64,000 nucleotides of DNA, from positions 1 through 64,000 of the forward strand of contig SLCE01000005.1 of NCBI GenBank assembly GCA_007125985.1. The letters run 5' to 3'. The stretch is from Ectothiorhodospiraceae bacterium. Lineage in GTDB: Bacteria > Pseudomonadota > Gammaproteobacteria > Nitrococcales > Aquisalimonadaceae. Positions 1 to 9,529 of the stretch are shown here, piece by piece (position 1 is the first letter of the stretch; every line of letters starts with the position of its first letter). A model generated the notes under the pieces. It ran no database searches. It saw nothing but the letters and a program-made list of their open reading frames with translations, and was not told the origin of the DNA. Position numbers and translations under genes: made by a program.

Positions 1-1240
1 ATACGCAAACACCGGGGATAGCCGCCACCACATCTGCGCGACGCAGTATGGGCCAGCTGTCGTGCAGCCACGGAGGAATGCCGGCCTCCTGCAGCAGCTT
101 TTTGACACTGCGCTCGCCACGCCCCTCGGGGTGGCAGTGCTCGCCAGGGCGCCGGGAACCAAGTGCCAGCCCCTCCGCTGCAAGGGCCGGATCAAGGCCT
201 TGCGGGGCCGGATCCGCATGCAGGATGCCACCTGGCAGCAGCAGCCGCGGCTCACCAGCCCACCGGATTGATCCCACCAAGGGTTCCGGATCGACGCTGT
301 CGTCCGCGTACAGCCTATCGCGATAACGACGCAGGCGCCCACCAAGCCACTCGATACAGGGTTGCCGGTCCTCCGCGGCGTACAGCAGATCATGCAAGCC
401 CTGCCGCAGCCGGTTGCGGGGCGGCATGGGCAGGCCTTGGCGACGCAGCCAGGCCCGGATCAGATTGCGCCGGCGGGCCTCAGGCAATTCACGCAGCACG
501 CCACACGGCACCGTGGCCTCCTCATCGAGCCCGTCCCACTGCGCCAGCGAATCCAGGAGTTCGCGGTGTTCCGCTGCCTGGTTTGCCAAGCCGGCCAGGG
601 TCTGGTCCACGGACGGCCAGCGTTCCCGCACCAATGGAAGCACGCGTTGGCGGACAAAGTTGCGGTCATGCCGCAGATCACGGTTTGAAGAATCGTCGAT
701 CCAGCGCAGGCCCTGATCCGTGGCGTAGGCCAGGATTGCCGCGCGGCTGATATCCAGCATCGGCCGGAGCAGTTGCCCCTGCCCAAAGGAACGGCGGGGC
801 TGAATGGACGCCAGACCCTCAACGCCGGCGCCGCGCAACGCCCGCAGCAGCACGGTTTCCACCTGGTCATCGCGGTGGTGGGCGGTGAGCAACACCTCAC
901 CCGACGCCAGATGCTCTTCCAGTACGGCGTAGCGGGCGTGTCGGGCCTGAGCTTCCAGACTGGGGCCGGGAGGTACGGTGACCCGGAACACCTGCAACGG
1001 AACCTCCAGATCCTGACAGACATCGCTGCAATGCTCGGCCCATTGCTCTGCATCCGGGTGTAGGCCGTGGTTCACGTGCATGGCGCGCAGGGGAACGGCG
1101 AGCCCATCATTGACCCGGGATAGTCCGTGCAGCAGCACATGGGAGTCCACGCCGCCGCTGTACGCCACCACCAGGCCGCTGCATGCCGGTATGCGCAAGA
1201 CCCGGTCAAGCAGCTTGTCCGGGGTCAGCGCATCAGTCAT
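1..1240 (-). CDS. tilS: tRNA(Ile)-lysidine synthase TilS (3' end cut by window edge)
   Basis: ATP-dependent ligase that converts the wobble cytidine of tRNA-Ile(CAU) to lysidine, so the tRNA reads AUA and accepts isoleucine. Reading the minus strand from an ATG at 1240 gives an open frame to base 1, about 413 residues with no stop, so the C-terminus lies outside the window. The PP-loop SGGVDS is at residues 28-33, followed by HVNHGL and the TAHHRDDQVET region typical of TilS. It starts 8 nt after the accA stop and is probably co-transcribed with it, the usual accA-tilS arrangement. The family is about 430 residues, so only a few dozen bases should be missing. Identification is firm; the exact start is the most upstream plausible ATG. 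Confidence 0.93.
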   Translation of the reverse strand, partial: MTDALTPDKLLDRVLRIPACSGLVVAYSGGVDSHVLLHGLSRVNDGLAVPLRAMHVNHGLHPDAEQWAEHCSDVCQDLEVPLQVFRVTVPPGPSLEAQARHARYAVLEEHLASGEVLLTAHHRDDQVETVLLRALRGAGVEGLASIQPRRSFGQGQLLRPMLDISRAAILAYATDQGLRWIDDSSNRDLRHDRNFVRQRVLPLVRERWPSVDQTLAGLANQAAEHRELLDSLAQWDGLDEEATVPCGVLRELPEARRRNLIRAWLRRQGLPMPPRNRLRQGLHDLLYAAEDRQPCIEWLGGRLRRYRDRLYADDSVDPEPLVGSIRWAGEPRLLLPGGILHADPAPQGLDPALAAEGLALGSRRPGEHCHPEGRGERSVKKLLQEAGIPPWLHDSWPILRRADVVAAIPGVCV

Positions 1241-1248
1241 GTTGGGCC

Positions 1249-2205
1249 TCAGGCTTTGAAGTTGCCGAACCGCATGAGTTTCTCGTGACGCTGTGCCAAC
1301 AGCGCCTCCGTGTCGAGCGCTTCCAGTTCCGGAAGCTGTGTCAGGAACTGGTCCCGAAGGCTTGCCGCCATGGCCTTAAGGTCGCGATGGGCGCCACCCA
1401 GGGGCTCGTCCACCACGGTGTCGATCAGGTTCAGCTCCTTCAGCCGGCCGGCCGTGATGCCCATGGCTTCAGCAGCGTCCTGGGCGCGGTCCGCGCTTTT
1501 CCAGAGGATCGAGGCACAACCTTCCGGTGAGATGACGGCATACGTGCTGTAACTCAGCATCATCACGCGATCACCCACACCAATGGCCAGCGCGCCGCCG
1601 GAGCCCCCCTCCCCGACCACGGTGCAGATCATCGGCGTGCGCAGCCCGGCCATTTCCTGCAGGTTACGGGCGATGGCCTCGCTCTGGCCCCGCTCCTCGG
1701 CGCCCACCCCGGGGTAGGCACCCGGAGTATCGATGAAGGTGAAGATGGGCAGCTTGAAACGCTCCGCCATCTGCATCAGGCGCAGCGCCTTCCGATAACC
1801 TTCCGGCCGCGGCATGCCGAAGTTGCGACGGATTTTCTCTTTGGTGTCGCGCCCTTTCTGGTGACCGATGATCATGACCGGCCGATCATCCAGACGGGCC
1901 ACACCGCCAACGATGGCGGGATCGTCACCATAGGCACGGTCACCGTGCAATTCCTCGAACTCGGTGAAGATTTCGCCGATGTAGTCCAGCGTGTAGGGTC
2001 GCTGGGGATGCCGCGCCAGCTGCGCGATCTGCCAGGAGTTGAGGTTGGAGAAGATCTGCTCCGTGAGGCTGACGCTCTTGGCCTGGAGTCGGCGAATCTC
2101 TTCGCTGATGTTCAGATCGTTATCATCGCCGACATAGCGGAGCTCTTCGATTTTCGCTTCCAGCTCGGCGATCGGGCGTTCAAATTCGAGGAAATTCAGA
2201 TTCAT
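1249..2205 (-). CDS. accA: Acetyl-CoA carboxylase carboxyltransferase subunit alpha
   Basis: Alpha half of the carboxyltransferase that moves CO2 from biotinyl-BCCP to acetyl-CoA, the first committed step of fatty acid synthesis; it works with AccD (not in this window) in the cytoplasm. The 318-residue product has the normal family length, starts [12 protein letters not shown] and contains the family blocks [29 protein letters not shown] and [12 protein letters not shown] (CoA-binding crotonase-type fold with the oxyanion glycines). It lies 138 nt downstream of dnaE, with its own candidate promoter in that gap, and 8 nt before tilS. Nothing unusual was seen. Confidence 0.97.
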   Translation of the reverse strand: MNLNFLEFERPIAELEAKIEELRYVGDDNDLNISEEIRRLQAKSVSLTEQIFSNLNSWQIAQLARHPQRPYTLDYIGEIFTEFEELHGDRAYGDDPAIVGGVARLDDRPVMIIGHQKGRDTKEKIRRNFGMPRPEGYRKALRLMQMAERFKLPIFTFIDTPGAYPGVGAEERGQSEAIARNLQEMAGLRTPMICTVVGEGGSGGALAIGVGDRVMMLSYSTYAVISPEGCASILWKSADRAQDAAEAMGITAGRLKELNLIDTVVDEPLGGAHRDLKAMAASLRDQFLTQLPELEALDTEALLAQRHEKLMRFGNFKA

Positions 2206-2266
2206 AGTTCTGCCAGTTGCGTGGCCAGTCGATGCCGTGCCCGGCCGCTATCCGGGGAGACGCAGT

Positions 2267-2295
2267 ACACTAACGAGCCCTCCGCCCGATGACAA
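2267..2295 (-). promoter_or_regulatory. Candidate sigma-70 promoter for accA-tilS
   Basis: On the minus strand TTGTCA (2290-2295) and TAGTGT (2267-2272) are separated by 17 nt, about 60 nt upstream of the accA ATG. The -35 matches consensus at 5 of 6 positions and the -10 at 4 of 6. It would let accA-tilS be transcribed independently of dnaE. Confidence 0.45.
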
Positions 2296-2343
2296 GCACC
2301 CATTCGGGACCGGAGCGTGCACCCACACCATTCTAGTCTTTGA

Positions 2344-5300
2344 TTAGTACTCGATGCGCACCGCGTCCTGCCCGGACAACGCGCCCAGGCGACGGATCAG
2401 TTCGTCCGTGGGGCGGACCCGCCAGGCGTCGCCGAGGCGCAACACGGCGCGCGCACTCTCGCCCTGGTATTCCATCCACACCGGACAGCGGCCGTCACGG
2501 AACGTGGATAAGGTCTGCTTCAAATGGTCCATGGCGCCGTTGCCGAGCCGGCCATGGTCCAGCGACACCACCAGGCGGCGCGCATAGGCTTCCCGGACTT
2601 CACCGATATCCAGCACCTTGTCGGCGTTGATGCGCCAGCCATCGGAGAAGTCGTCATACCCCAGAGAGCCCTCCACCACCACGAGCTGATCCTGATTGAC
2701 CAGATGGCCGAAACGCTTGTAGGCCTCGGTGAACAGGGTGACCTCGATACGCCCGGTGCGGTCATCCAGCACCAGAAAGGCAATGCGCCCCCCGGACTGG
2801 GTGTTGCGGGTGCGCATGGCCATGACCAGGCCCGCGACAACGACCCGCCGATCCTTCTGCCGCCCGCCAAAGCCTTCACCTCCGGACGGGCCACCGGTGA
2901 TCAGCGTGTTGATGCGGCCGGTCACCACCCGTGACAGTTCGTCCTCGTACCGGGCAATGGGGTGGCCGGTGAGGAACAGCCCGAGGGTCTCCTTTTCCGC
3001 CTGCAGGCGCTCTTCATCATCCCATTCCGGCAGCACTGGATCCGACGCGCCATCTTCCGCGTCATCCCGGGAAGCCCCCATGGTCAGCCCGAACATATCG
3101 TCCTGCCCCATGGCCGCGTTGCGGGAATGCTGCTCCGCCGCCTTCACGGCGAGAGGAATCTGGCTCATCAGGGTGGCGCGGTTGGCGCCCAGGCTGTCCA
3201 GGCAACCGGCGCGAACCAGCGCCTCCAGTGTCCGCCGGTTCACCTTTCGCAGATCCACCCGGCGGCACAGGTCGTAGATATCCCGGTACGCTCCGTTGGA
3301 TTCCCTCTCCTCCACCAGAGCTTCGATGGCGCCCTGCCCCACGCCTTTGACCGCACCGATGCCGTAGATGATGGTGGTTTCGTCCGCCGCGCGGAACTTG
3401 TAGCCGGAGCGGTTGATGTCCGGCGGCACCACGCGGAGCTTCATATCCCGGCATTCCTCGATCAGGGTCACCACCTTGTCGGTGTGATCCATGTCCGAGG
3501 ACAGCACGGCCGCCATGAACGGAGCCGGATAATGGGCCTTGAGCCAGGCGGTTTGGTAGGAAAGCAGCGCGTAGGCGGCGGAATGGGATTTGTTGAAGCC
3601 GTATCCGGCAAACTTCTCCATCAGGTCGAAGATGCCGGTGGCGTGCTCCTCACTGAGCCCATGGGTAGTGGCACCCTGGAGGAAGATCTCCCGCTGCTTG
3701 GCCATCTCCTCAGGCTTCTTCTTCCCCATGGCCCGCCGCAGCAGGTCGGCGCCACCCAGGGAATAACCGGCCAACACCTGGGCGATACGCTGTACCTGTT
3801 CCTGATACAGGATCACGCCATAGGTGGGCTTCAGCACCGGCTCCAGGTCCGCGTGGTGGAGTTCCGGAGTGGGGTACGCCACCTTGGCATGGCCGTGTTT
3901 ACGGGCGATGAAGTCATCCACCATGCCGGATTGCAGCGGGCCCGGCCGGAACAGGGCCACCAGCGCGATGATGTCCTCGAAGCTGTCAGGCTGCAGGCGC
4001 TTGATCAGGTCCTTCATCCCGCGGGATTCCAGCTGGAACACCGCCGTGGTGGCGCAGCGCTTGAGCAGATCGAACGTGGACCGGTCATCCAGCGCGATGG
4101 CATTGATGTCCAGCGGATCATCGCCCTGCTCGGCGCGGATGGCGTTCACCGCCTTCACGGTCCAGTCGATGATGGTCAGTGTGCGCAGGCCCAGGAAGTC
4201 GAACTTCACCAGGCCCACCGCTTCCACATCGTCCTTGTCGTACTGCGTGGCCAGCGAGGCACCACCCGGTTCGCAGTACAGCGGTGAGAAATCGGTGAGC
4301 TCCGAGGGTGCGATCACCACGCCGCCGGCATGCTTGCCCACATTGCGGGCAACGCCTTCCAGCTTCATGGCCAGATCCAGCAGCGGACCCACTTCCTCGT
4401 CGTTCTCATACTGGTCACGCAGATCCGGCTCCTGCTCCAGGGCCTTCTCCAGCGTCATGCCGATCTCGAACGGGATCAGCTTGGCAATACGATCCACCAT
4501 GCCGTAGGGATGACCAAGCACGCGGCCTACATCCCGCACCACGGCCCGGGCTGCCATCGTGCCGTGGGTCGCGATCTGCGAGACCTTCTCACGGCCGTAC
4601 TTGCGGGCCACATAATCGATAACCCGGTCACGCCCTTCCATGCAGAAATCCACATCGAAATCGGGCATGGAGACCCGTTCCGGATTAAGAAAACGCTCGA
4701 ACAAAAGGTCGTAACGCAATGGATCCAGGTCAGTTATCTTGAGAGAGTAGGCGACCAGCGAGCCGGCGCCCGACCCCCGCCCCGGCCCCACGGGAATGTC
4801 GTTGTCCTTCGCCCACTGGATGAAATCGGCGACGATCAGGAAGTATCCGGGAAAGCCCATCTGGATGATCACATCCAGTTCGCGCTGCAGGCGCTCCTCG
4901 TAAACCTTCCGCCGCTCCGGGTAATCCGGCGCAGCGTTGTCCAGCAGTGCCTCCAGCCTTTCCTCCAGGCCGCGCCAGGATTCCTGCTCCAGGAACTGCT
5001 CGATGGTCAGTCCTTCCGGAATGGGGAAATCCGGAAGGAAGTTCTCGCCCAGGGTGATATCCAGATTGCAGCGTCGGGCAATGGCCACCGTGTTGTCGAT
5101 GGCCTCGGGAATGTCCGAGAACAGCTCCGCCATCTCTTCGGGCGTGCGCAGATACTGCTGCTCGGAATAGTTTCGCGGACGCCGCGGGTCATCCAGGGTA
5201 CGCCCCTGGTTGATGCATACGCGTGCCTCATGGGCGTCAAAATCATCCGCCTTGATAAAGCGTACGGCATTGGTGGCCACCACCGGCACGTCGGTCGTGG

Positions 5301-5868
5301 CCGCCAGGGCCACAGCAGCGTGCAGCTGCTCCTCATCCCCCGGTCGCCCGCAACGATGCAATTCCAGGTAGTAGCTGTCCGGGAACAGACGCAGCCACCA
5401 GTCCAGTCGTTCCTGCGCCCGCTTTTCGTCACCGTTCAGCAATGCCTTGCCGACGTCACCGTCCTTGCCGCCGGACAGCACAATCAGTCCTTCGTGATCG
5501 CCCGCAATCCAGGCGCGGTCCACCACCGGGTGATCATCCGCCTGCTGACCTTGCAGGTAGCTGCGGGAAATAAGCCGTGTCAGCGTGGTGTAGCCCTGGG
5601 TGGTGGCCACCAGTGCGGTGATGCGTGACCGGCCTTCAGGGGCCTCCGGGTCTTCAACCCACAGGTCGGCCCCCACCAGGGGCTTGACCCCGGCGGCCAG
5701 GCAAGCGCCGTAAAACTTCACCATACCGAACAGGTTGCCTTGATCGGTGATTGCCACAGCGGGCATGCCGGTGTCGGCCACGGTTTTCACCAGTGGCTTG
5801 ATACGGACGATGCCGTCCACCAGCGAATATTCGGTATGCAGATTGAGGTGTACGAATGCTTTGGACAT
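2344..5868 (-). CDS. dnaE: DNA polymerase III alpha subunit
   Basis: Catalytic subunit of the replicative DNA polymerase III holoenzyme. The 1174-residue product is the normal length of a proteobacterial DnaE1. The N-terminal PHP domain begins HLNLHTEYSLVDG (residues 7-19). The C-family polymerase core has the metal-binding aspartates in PDFDVDF (402-408), preceded by GPGRGSGAGSLVAY (361-374). Helix-hairpin-helix and OB-fold regions follow, ending near the tau-binding C-terminus. It heads the dnaE-accA-tilS group. Normally it follows rnhB directly; here the lpxA-gnnA-gnnB block on the opposite strand is inserted between rnhB and dnaE. No clear Shine-Dalgarno precedes the ATG. Confidence 0.98.
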   Translation of the reverse strand: MSKAFVHLNLHTEYSLVDGIVRIKPLVKTVADTGMPAVAITDQGNLFGMVKFYGACLAAGVKPLVGADLWVEDPEAPEGRSRITALVATTQGYTTLTRLISRSYLQGQQADDHPVVDRAWIAGDHEGLIVLSGGKDGDVGKALLNGDEKRAQERLDWWLRLFPDSYYLELHRCGRPGDEEQLHAAVALAATTDVPVVATNAVRFIKADDFDAHEARVCINQGRTLDDPRRPRNYSEQQYLRTPEEMAELFSDIPEAIDNTVAIARRCNLDITLGENFLPDFPIPEGLTIEQFLEQESWRGLEERLEALLDNAAPDYPERRKVYEERLQRELDVIIQMGFPGYFLIVADFIQWAKDNDIPVGPGRGSGAGSLVAYSLKITDLDPLRYDLLFERFLNPERVSMPDFDVDFCMEGRDRVIDYVARKYGREKVSQIATHGTMAARAVVRDVGRVLGHPYGMVDRIAKLIPFEIGMTLEKALEQEPDLRDQYENDEEVGPLLDLAMKLEGVARNVGKHAGGVVIAPSELTDFSPLYCEPGGASLATQYDKDDVEAVGLVKFDFLGLRTLTIIDWTVKAVNAIRAEQGDDPLDINAIALDDRSTFDLLKRCATTAVFQLESRGMKDLIKRLQPDSFEDIIALVALFRPGPLQSGMVDDFIARKHGHAKVAYPTPELHHADLEPVLKPTYGVILYQEQVQRIAQVLAGYSLGGADLLRRAMGKKKPEEMAKQREIFLQGATTHGLSEEHATGIFDLMEKFAGYGFNKSHSAAYALLSYQTAWLKAHYPAPFMAAVLSSDMDHTDKVVTLIEECRDMKLRVVPPDINRSGYKFRAADETTIIYGIGAVKGVGQGAIEALVEERESNGAYRDIYDLCRRVDLRKVNRRTLEALVRAGCLDSLGANRATLMSQIPLAVKAAEQHSRNAAMGQDDMFGLTMGASRDDAEDGASDPVLPEWDDEERLQAEKETLGLFLTGHPIARYEDELSRVVTGRINTLITGGPSGGEGFGGRQKDRRVVVAGLVMAMRTRNTQSGGRIAFLVLDDRTGRIEVTLFTEAYKRFGHLVNQDQLVVVEGSLGYDDFSDGWRINADKVLDIGEVREAYARRLVVSLDHGRLGNGAMDHLKQTLSTFRDGRCPVWMEYQGESARAVLRLGDAWRVRPTDELIRRLGALSGQDAVRIEY

Positions 5869-5925
5869 GCTCGACTTCGGCTCGGGCTTGCTTCATCCTT
5901 GCCGGCGGCAACAGACCTGCTGCGC

Positions 5926-5954
5926 CTGAACCGGGCGAAACTGCCGTGTATTAT
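5926..5954 (+). promoter_or_regulatory. Candidate promoter for the lpxA-gnnA-gnnB operon
   Basis: CTGAAC (5926-5931), a 17-nt spacer and TATTAT (5949-5954), about 78 nt before the ATG at 6032. The -10 matches at 5 of 6 positions. It lies in the 163-bp divergent gap between dnaE and the inserted lpxA paralogue, so the block appears to have its own promoter. Confidence 0.45.
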
Positions 5955-6031
5955 GGACAAGCCAGACCCTTACAGGAACCACGAATGCGGCTTTCGCCCG
6001 CTCTGAATCGCGCAAGTATCGAGAAACCCGG

Positions 6032-6805
6032 ATGATTCACGCAAGCGCAAGCATCGATCCCAATGCCCGGCTGGGGGAAGGCGTCCACGTGGGCGCATTC
6101 GTCTACATCGGGCCGGATGTGGAGATCGGCGACGGCACCGTCATCGGCCCCCACGCGGTCATTGAGGGGCCGACGCGGCTGGGCCGTGACAACCGCATCG
6201 GGCCGCATGCGGTGCTGGGGCAACCCCCCCAGGACACCAGCTACGCGGGTGAGCCCACGCGGCTGGAGATCGGCAATCGTAACGATATCCGCGAATTCGT
6301 CACCATCCACCGGGCCAGCACCAAGGAAGACCAGGTGACCCGCGTGGGCAGCGACAACATGTTCATGGCCTACAGCCATATCGGGCACGACTGCATTGTG
6401 GGCGACCATGTGACCATGGCAAACGGTGCCACCCTGGCTGGTCATGTGACCGTCGAAGATCACGTGATCATCGCCGGTCTTTGCGCAATCCACCAGTTCG
6501 CGCGCATCGGCATGTTCGCCATGTTGGGCGGCGGCACCATGGCACCGAAAGACATTCCGCCCTACGCCATGGCCTCGGGGAATCACGCGAAGCTGTACGG
6601 TCTCAATCGACGGGGCCTGCAGCGCAACGGCTTCAGCGGCGAGGAGATCCGTCAGGTGCGGCAGGCCTACCGTATTCTGTTCCAGTCAGCCTTGCGTCTT
6701 GAGCAGGCGCTCGAGCGCATTGAAGACGACACCAGCCTGGACAGCGCGCGCGTTGCTCATCTGGTGCGGTTTATACGAGACAGCAAACGGGGAGTCACCC
6801 GATGA
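6032..6805 (+). CDS. lpxA: UDP-GlcNAc(3N) acyltransferase, LpxA paralogue linked to gnnA/gnnB
   Basis: Left-handed beta-helix acyltransferase that moves a 3-hydroxyacyl chain from ACP to the 3-position of UDP-GlcNAc or, given its neighbours, UDP-GlcNAc3N. The 257 residues show hexapeptide repeats throughout (IGPDVEIGDGTVIGPHAVI and on) and the helical LpxA C-terminus. The SHIGHD motif places the catalytic His pair at 116 and 119, equivalent to E. coli His122/His125. Gly167 aligns with E. coli Gly173, and GNHA at 183-186 keeps the histidine equivalent to E. coli His191. In E. coli this combination accepts C14 chains. The stop overlaps the gnnA start (ATGA), so the genes are translationally coupled. 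It is a second copy: another lpxA lies at 10957-11727. Substrate choice is inferred from context. Confidence 0.9.
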   Translation: MIHASASIDPNARLGEGVHVGAFVYIGPDVEIGDGTVIGPHAVIEGPTRLGRDNRIGPHAVLGQPPQDTSYAGEPTRLEIGNRNDIREFVTIHRASTKEDQVTRVGSDNMFMAYSHIGHDCIVGDHVTMANGATLAGHVTVEDHVIIAGLCAIHQFARIGMFAMLGGGTMAPKDIPPYAMASGNHAKLYGLNRRGLQRNGFSGEEIRQVRQAYRILFQSALRLEQALERIEDDTSLDSARVAHLVRFIRDSKRGVTR

Positions 6806-7773
6806 AGCCCTTGCGTGCCGCTGTGATTGGTACCGGCTATCTGGGCCGGTTTCATGCGCAGAAATATGCTGCGTTACCTGAGGCGGAGTTGGTGGCGGTG
6901 GTCGACAGCAACCCCGAACGGGCAAAGGCGGTGGCTGAGGAAGTGGGTTGCCGGGCGCTTACCGATTATCGTGAACTGGCCGGTCAGGTGGATGTGGCGA
7001 GTATCGTGGTGCCCACCCAATTGCATCACCAGGTGGCAACGGATTTGCTGCTGCAGAACACCCATGTACTGGTGGAAAAACCCATCACGGTGACGCTGGA
7101 CGAAGCGGACTCCCTGGTCCGGCTGGCCGCGGAGCGCGACCTGCGTTTGCAGGTAGGGCATCTGGAGCGCTTCAACCCCGCGGTTCAGGCCATGGTGGAT
7201 ATGGTGGTCACCCCCATGTTCATCGAATCCCACAGGCTGGCACCCTACAATCCGCGCGGCGCGGATGTGAGCGTGGTGCTGGACCTGATGATTCACGATA
7301 TCGACATTATCCTGAATCTGGTGGGTCAGCCCCTGACCCGCATCGACGCCAATGGCGTGGCGGTGATCTCCAACGATATCGATATCGCCAATGCCCGGTT
7401 GCAGTTCGGGAACGGTTGCGTGGCCAACGTGACCGCCAGCCGCGTCAGCCAGAAGAGCGAGCGCAAGATGCGCCTGTTCCAGCCCAGCGGTTACATTGCG
7501 CTGGATTTCCAGAGCCGCAGCCTGGACATCCGCCGCACAGGTTCCGGCGAACAGGCGCCCGGTATTCCGGAAATTATCAGTGAGCAGCGCGAGTTCGAGG
7601 GTGGGGACGCGATTCTTAGTGAGATCCGGGCCTTTCTGCGTAGCGTGCATACCGGCAGCCGACCGATCGTGAGCGGCGAGGACGGGCGGCAGGCGCTTGC
7701 TACTGCCATCGAGATCACGCGCCAGCTGAAGGCCAATCCATTACCCGGTCAACCGGTGAACAACCCGGCCTGA
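6802..7773 (+). CDS. gnnA: Gfo/Idh/MocA oxidoreductase, probable UDP-GlcNAc 3-dehydrogenase GnnA
   Basis: Predicted NAD-dependent oxidation of the 3-hydroxyl of UDP-GlcNAc to the 3-keto sugar, the first step toward UDP-GlcNAc3N. The 323-residue protein has an N-terminal Rossmann motif GTGYLG (10-15) and the family EKP motif at 92-94, followed by the Gfo/Idh/MocA C-terminal sheet domain with HLERFNP. It overlaps the upstream lpxA by 4 nt and is followed 17 nt later by the aminotransferase. GnnA and GnnB were characterised in Acidithiobacillus ferrooxidans, where they are also linked to lpxA. Sequence alone gives the family; the specific reaction rests on the lpxA-gnnA-gnnB linkage. Confidence 0.85.
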   Translation: MKPLRAAVIGTGYLGRFHAQKYAALPEAELVAVVDSNPERAKAVAEEVGCRALTDYRELAGQVDVASIVVPTQLHHQVATDLLLQNTHVLVEKPITVTLDEADSLVRLAAERDLRLQVGHLERFNPAVQAMVDMVVTPMFIESHRLAPYNPRGADVSVVLDLMIHDIDIILNLVGQPLTRIDANGVAVISNDIDIANARLQFGNGCVANVTASRVSQKSERKMRLFQPSGYIALDFQSRSLDIRRTGSGEQAPGIPEIISEQREFEGGDAILSEIRAFLRSVHTGSRPIVSGEDGRQALATAIEITRQLKANPLPGQPVNNPA

Positions 7774-7790
7774 CCCACGGAGGACGTTTG

Positions 7791-8891
7791 ATGATTCCCA
7801 TGGTGGACCTAAAGGCCCAGTACGCCGACATCCGCTCGGAGATTGAGAGCGGATTCAGCGAGGTGCTGGATTCCGCCCAGTTCATCCTCGGGCCGAACGT
7901 GCAAGCCCTGGAAGCGGAAATCGCGGAGTACCTCTGCGTGCCGCATGCCGTTTCCTGCGCTTCGGGCACCGATGCCCTGCATCTGGCGCTGGCCGCAGCG
8001 GGCATCGGGCCGGGCGACGAGGTGATCACCACGGCGTTCACGTTCATCGCCACCGCCGAGGCGATCCGCTATGTGGGTGCCACCCCGGTTTTCGTGGACA
8101 TTGAGGCGCACAGCTTCAACATGGATCTCGCCCAGATCGAGGCCGCGATCACGGAACGGACGCGCGCCATTATGCCGGTGCACCTGTTCGGGCAGCCGGT
8201 GGACATGCGCGAGCTGCAACGCATCGCCAGCAAACATCAATTGCTGCTGATTGAGGACTGCGCCCAGTCGTTCGGCGCGCATCGGGATGGCTTGATGACC
8301 GGCGGCTTCGGCCTGGCCGGCTGTTTCAGCTTCTTTCCCAGCAAGAATCTCGGTGGCTATGGAGACGGTGGCCTGGTGGTCACCGGATCCGAGGGCATGG
8401 CCGAGGAGCTGCGCGTGCTGCGCAACCACGGCAGCCGCGAGCGCTACCACCATCATGTGATCGGCTACAACAGTCGCCTGGATGAGATTCAGGCGATGAT
8501 CCTGCGGGCCAAGCTCAAGCGCATTTCCGGCTACAACGAGCGGCGCCGGCATGTGGCCTGGGCGTACAATGCGCGCCTCAAAGACCTGCCCGGTCTGCGC
8601 ACCCCCTGGGAAGACAGCGAGGGTTACCATGTCTACCACCAGTACACGGTGCTGGTGGACAAGCGCGATCAGGTGATGGCCAGCCTACGGGATTCCGGGG
8701 TGGCAAGCGCCATCTATTATCCGGTGCCGCTACACCGTCAGGACGTGTTCCGCGACCAGTACGCCGCCGTGGAGCTTCCGGTAACGGAGCAGGTCGCTGC
8801 CCAGTGCCTCTCCCTGCCCATGTTCCCCGAACTTTCGGATGACCAGATCCGCCAGGTGACCGATGCGGTGATTCAGGCGGTGAGCACCTGA
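7791..8891 (+). CDS. gnnB: DegT/DnrJ/EryC1 aminotransferase, probable GnnB
   Basis: PLP-dependent transamination of the 3-keto sugar made by GnnA to give UDP-GlcNAc3N. The 366-residue product belongs to the sugar aminotransferase (AHBA synthase-like) family: ASGTDALHLAL binds PLP phosphate, EDCAQSFGA holds the cofactor Asp (156), and FFPSKNLGGYGDGG carries the Schiff-base lysine at 185. I chose the ATG at 7791 because GGAGG sits 8 nt upstream; an adjacent TTG at 7788 is less likely. It ends 14 nt from the convergent rnhB, with a short GC-rich dyad in between, so this operon is a self-contained three-gene insert in the minus-strand cluster. Confidence 0.85.
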   Translation: MIPMVDLKAQYADIRSEIESGFSEVLDSAQFILGPNVQALEAEIAEYLCVPHAVSCASGTDALHLALAAAGIGPGDEVITTAFTFIATAEAIRYVGATPVFVDIEAHSFNMDLAQIEAAITERTRAIMPVHLFGQPVDMRELQRIASKHQLLLIEDCAQSFGAHRDGLMTGGFGLAGCFSFFPSKNLGGYGDGGLVVTGSEGMAEELRVLRNHGSRERYHHHVIGYNSRLDEIQAMILRAKLKRISGYNERRRHVAWAYNARLKDLPGLRTPWEDSEGYHVYHQYTVLVDKRDQVMASLRDSGVASAIYYPVPLHRQDVFRDQYAAVELPVTEQVAAQCLSLPMFPELSDDQIRQVTDAVIQAVST

Positions 8892-8905
8892 GGGGCCGGC
8901 CCGGC

Positions 8906-9529
8906 CTAGAACGGTAGTTCCTGTATCGACAGGGCGTCCCTGACCGGGGCGAAGGACCGACGGTGCTCCTCGCAGGGGCCATGACGGCGCAAGGCCTGCA
9001 AATGATTCCGTGTGGGGTATCCCTTGTGGCGGCCGAAGCCGTAGTGGGGAAAGCGTTCGTCCAGCGCCTGCATCCGTTCATCGCGCCAGACCTTGGCCAG
9101 AATGGAGGCCGCGCCGATCGCGGGTTCCAGGCCGTCGCCACCAACCAGAGCCTGCGCATCGCAGGCCAAACCCTCAGGTAGCCGATTGCCATCCACCAGC
9201 ACTTTCCCGGGCATCAGCGGCAGGCCGTGCACCGCCAATCGCATGGCCTGCATGGTGGCCTGAAAGATATTCAGGCGATCAATGTCCGCGGCGGCGCAGG
9301 GAACGATACACCAAGCCAGTGAACGCTCCCGTATCATTTCCGCCAACGCCGTGCGGCGCCGCGGCGTCAGTTTTTTCGAGTCATCCAGACCGGGGATGGG
9401 GTCCTGCGGATCGAGAATCACCGCGGCAGCCACCACCGGGCCCGCCAGTGGCCCGCGACCGGCCTCATCCACGCCAGCCAACAGCTCGCCGGCTGCCCGA
9501 TTCCCGCTGCCGCCGGATTCCGGTGTCAT
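8906..9529 (-). CDS. rnhB: Ribonuclease HII
   Basis: Removes ribonucleotides and RNA primers from RNA:DNA hybrids. The 207 residues contain [14 protein letters not shown] (catalytic Asp21/Glu22), DDSKKL, VGGDG and the SILAKVWRD block, all diagnostic of RNase HII. The start codon overlaps the lpxB stop (ATGA), so it is coupled to lpxB, the conserved lpxB-rnhB order. Normally dnaE follows; here the convergent gnnB does. Confidence 0.97.
   Translation of the reverse strand: MTPESGGSGNRAAGELLAGVDEAGRGPLAGPVVAAAVILDPQDPIPGLDDSKKLTPRRRTALAEMIRERSLAWCIVPCAAADIDRLNIFQATMQAMRLAVHGLPLMPGKVLVDGNRLPEGLACDAQALVGGDGLEPAIGAASILAKVWRDERMQALDERFPHYGFGRHKGYPTRNHLQALRRHGPCEEHRRSFAPVRDALSIQELPF

Noticed and set aside
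8894-8906. GGCCGG-C-CCGGCC as a terminator between gnnB and rnhB
   Set aside because: The dyad has almost no loop and no T-run, and in a 62% GC sequence it may be chance.
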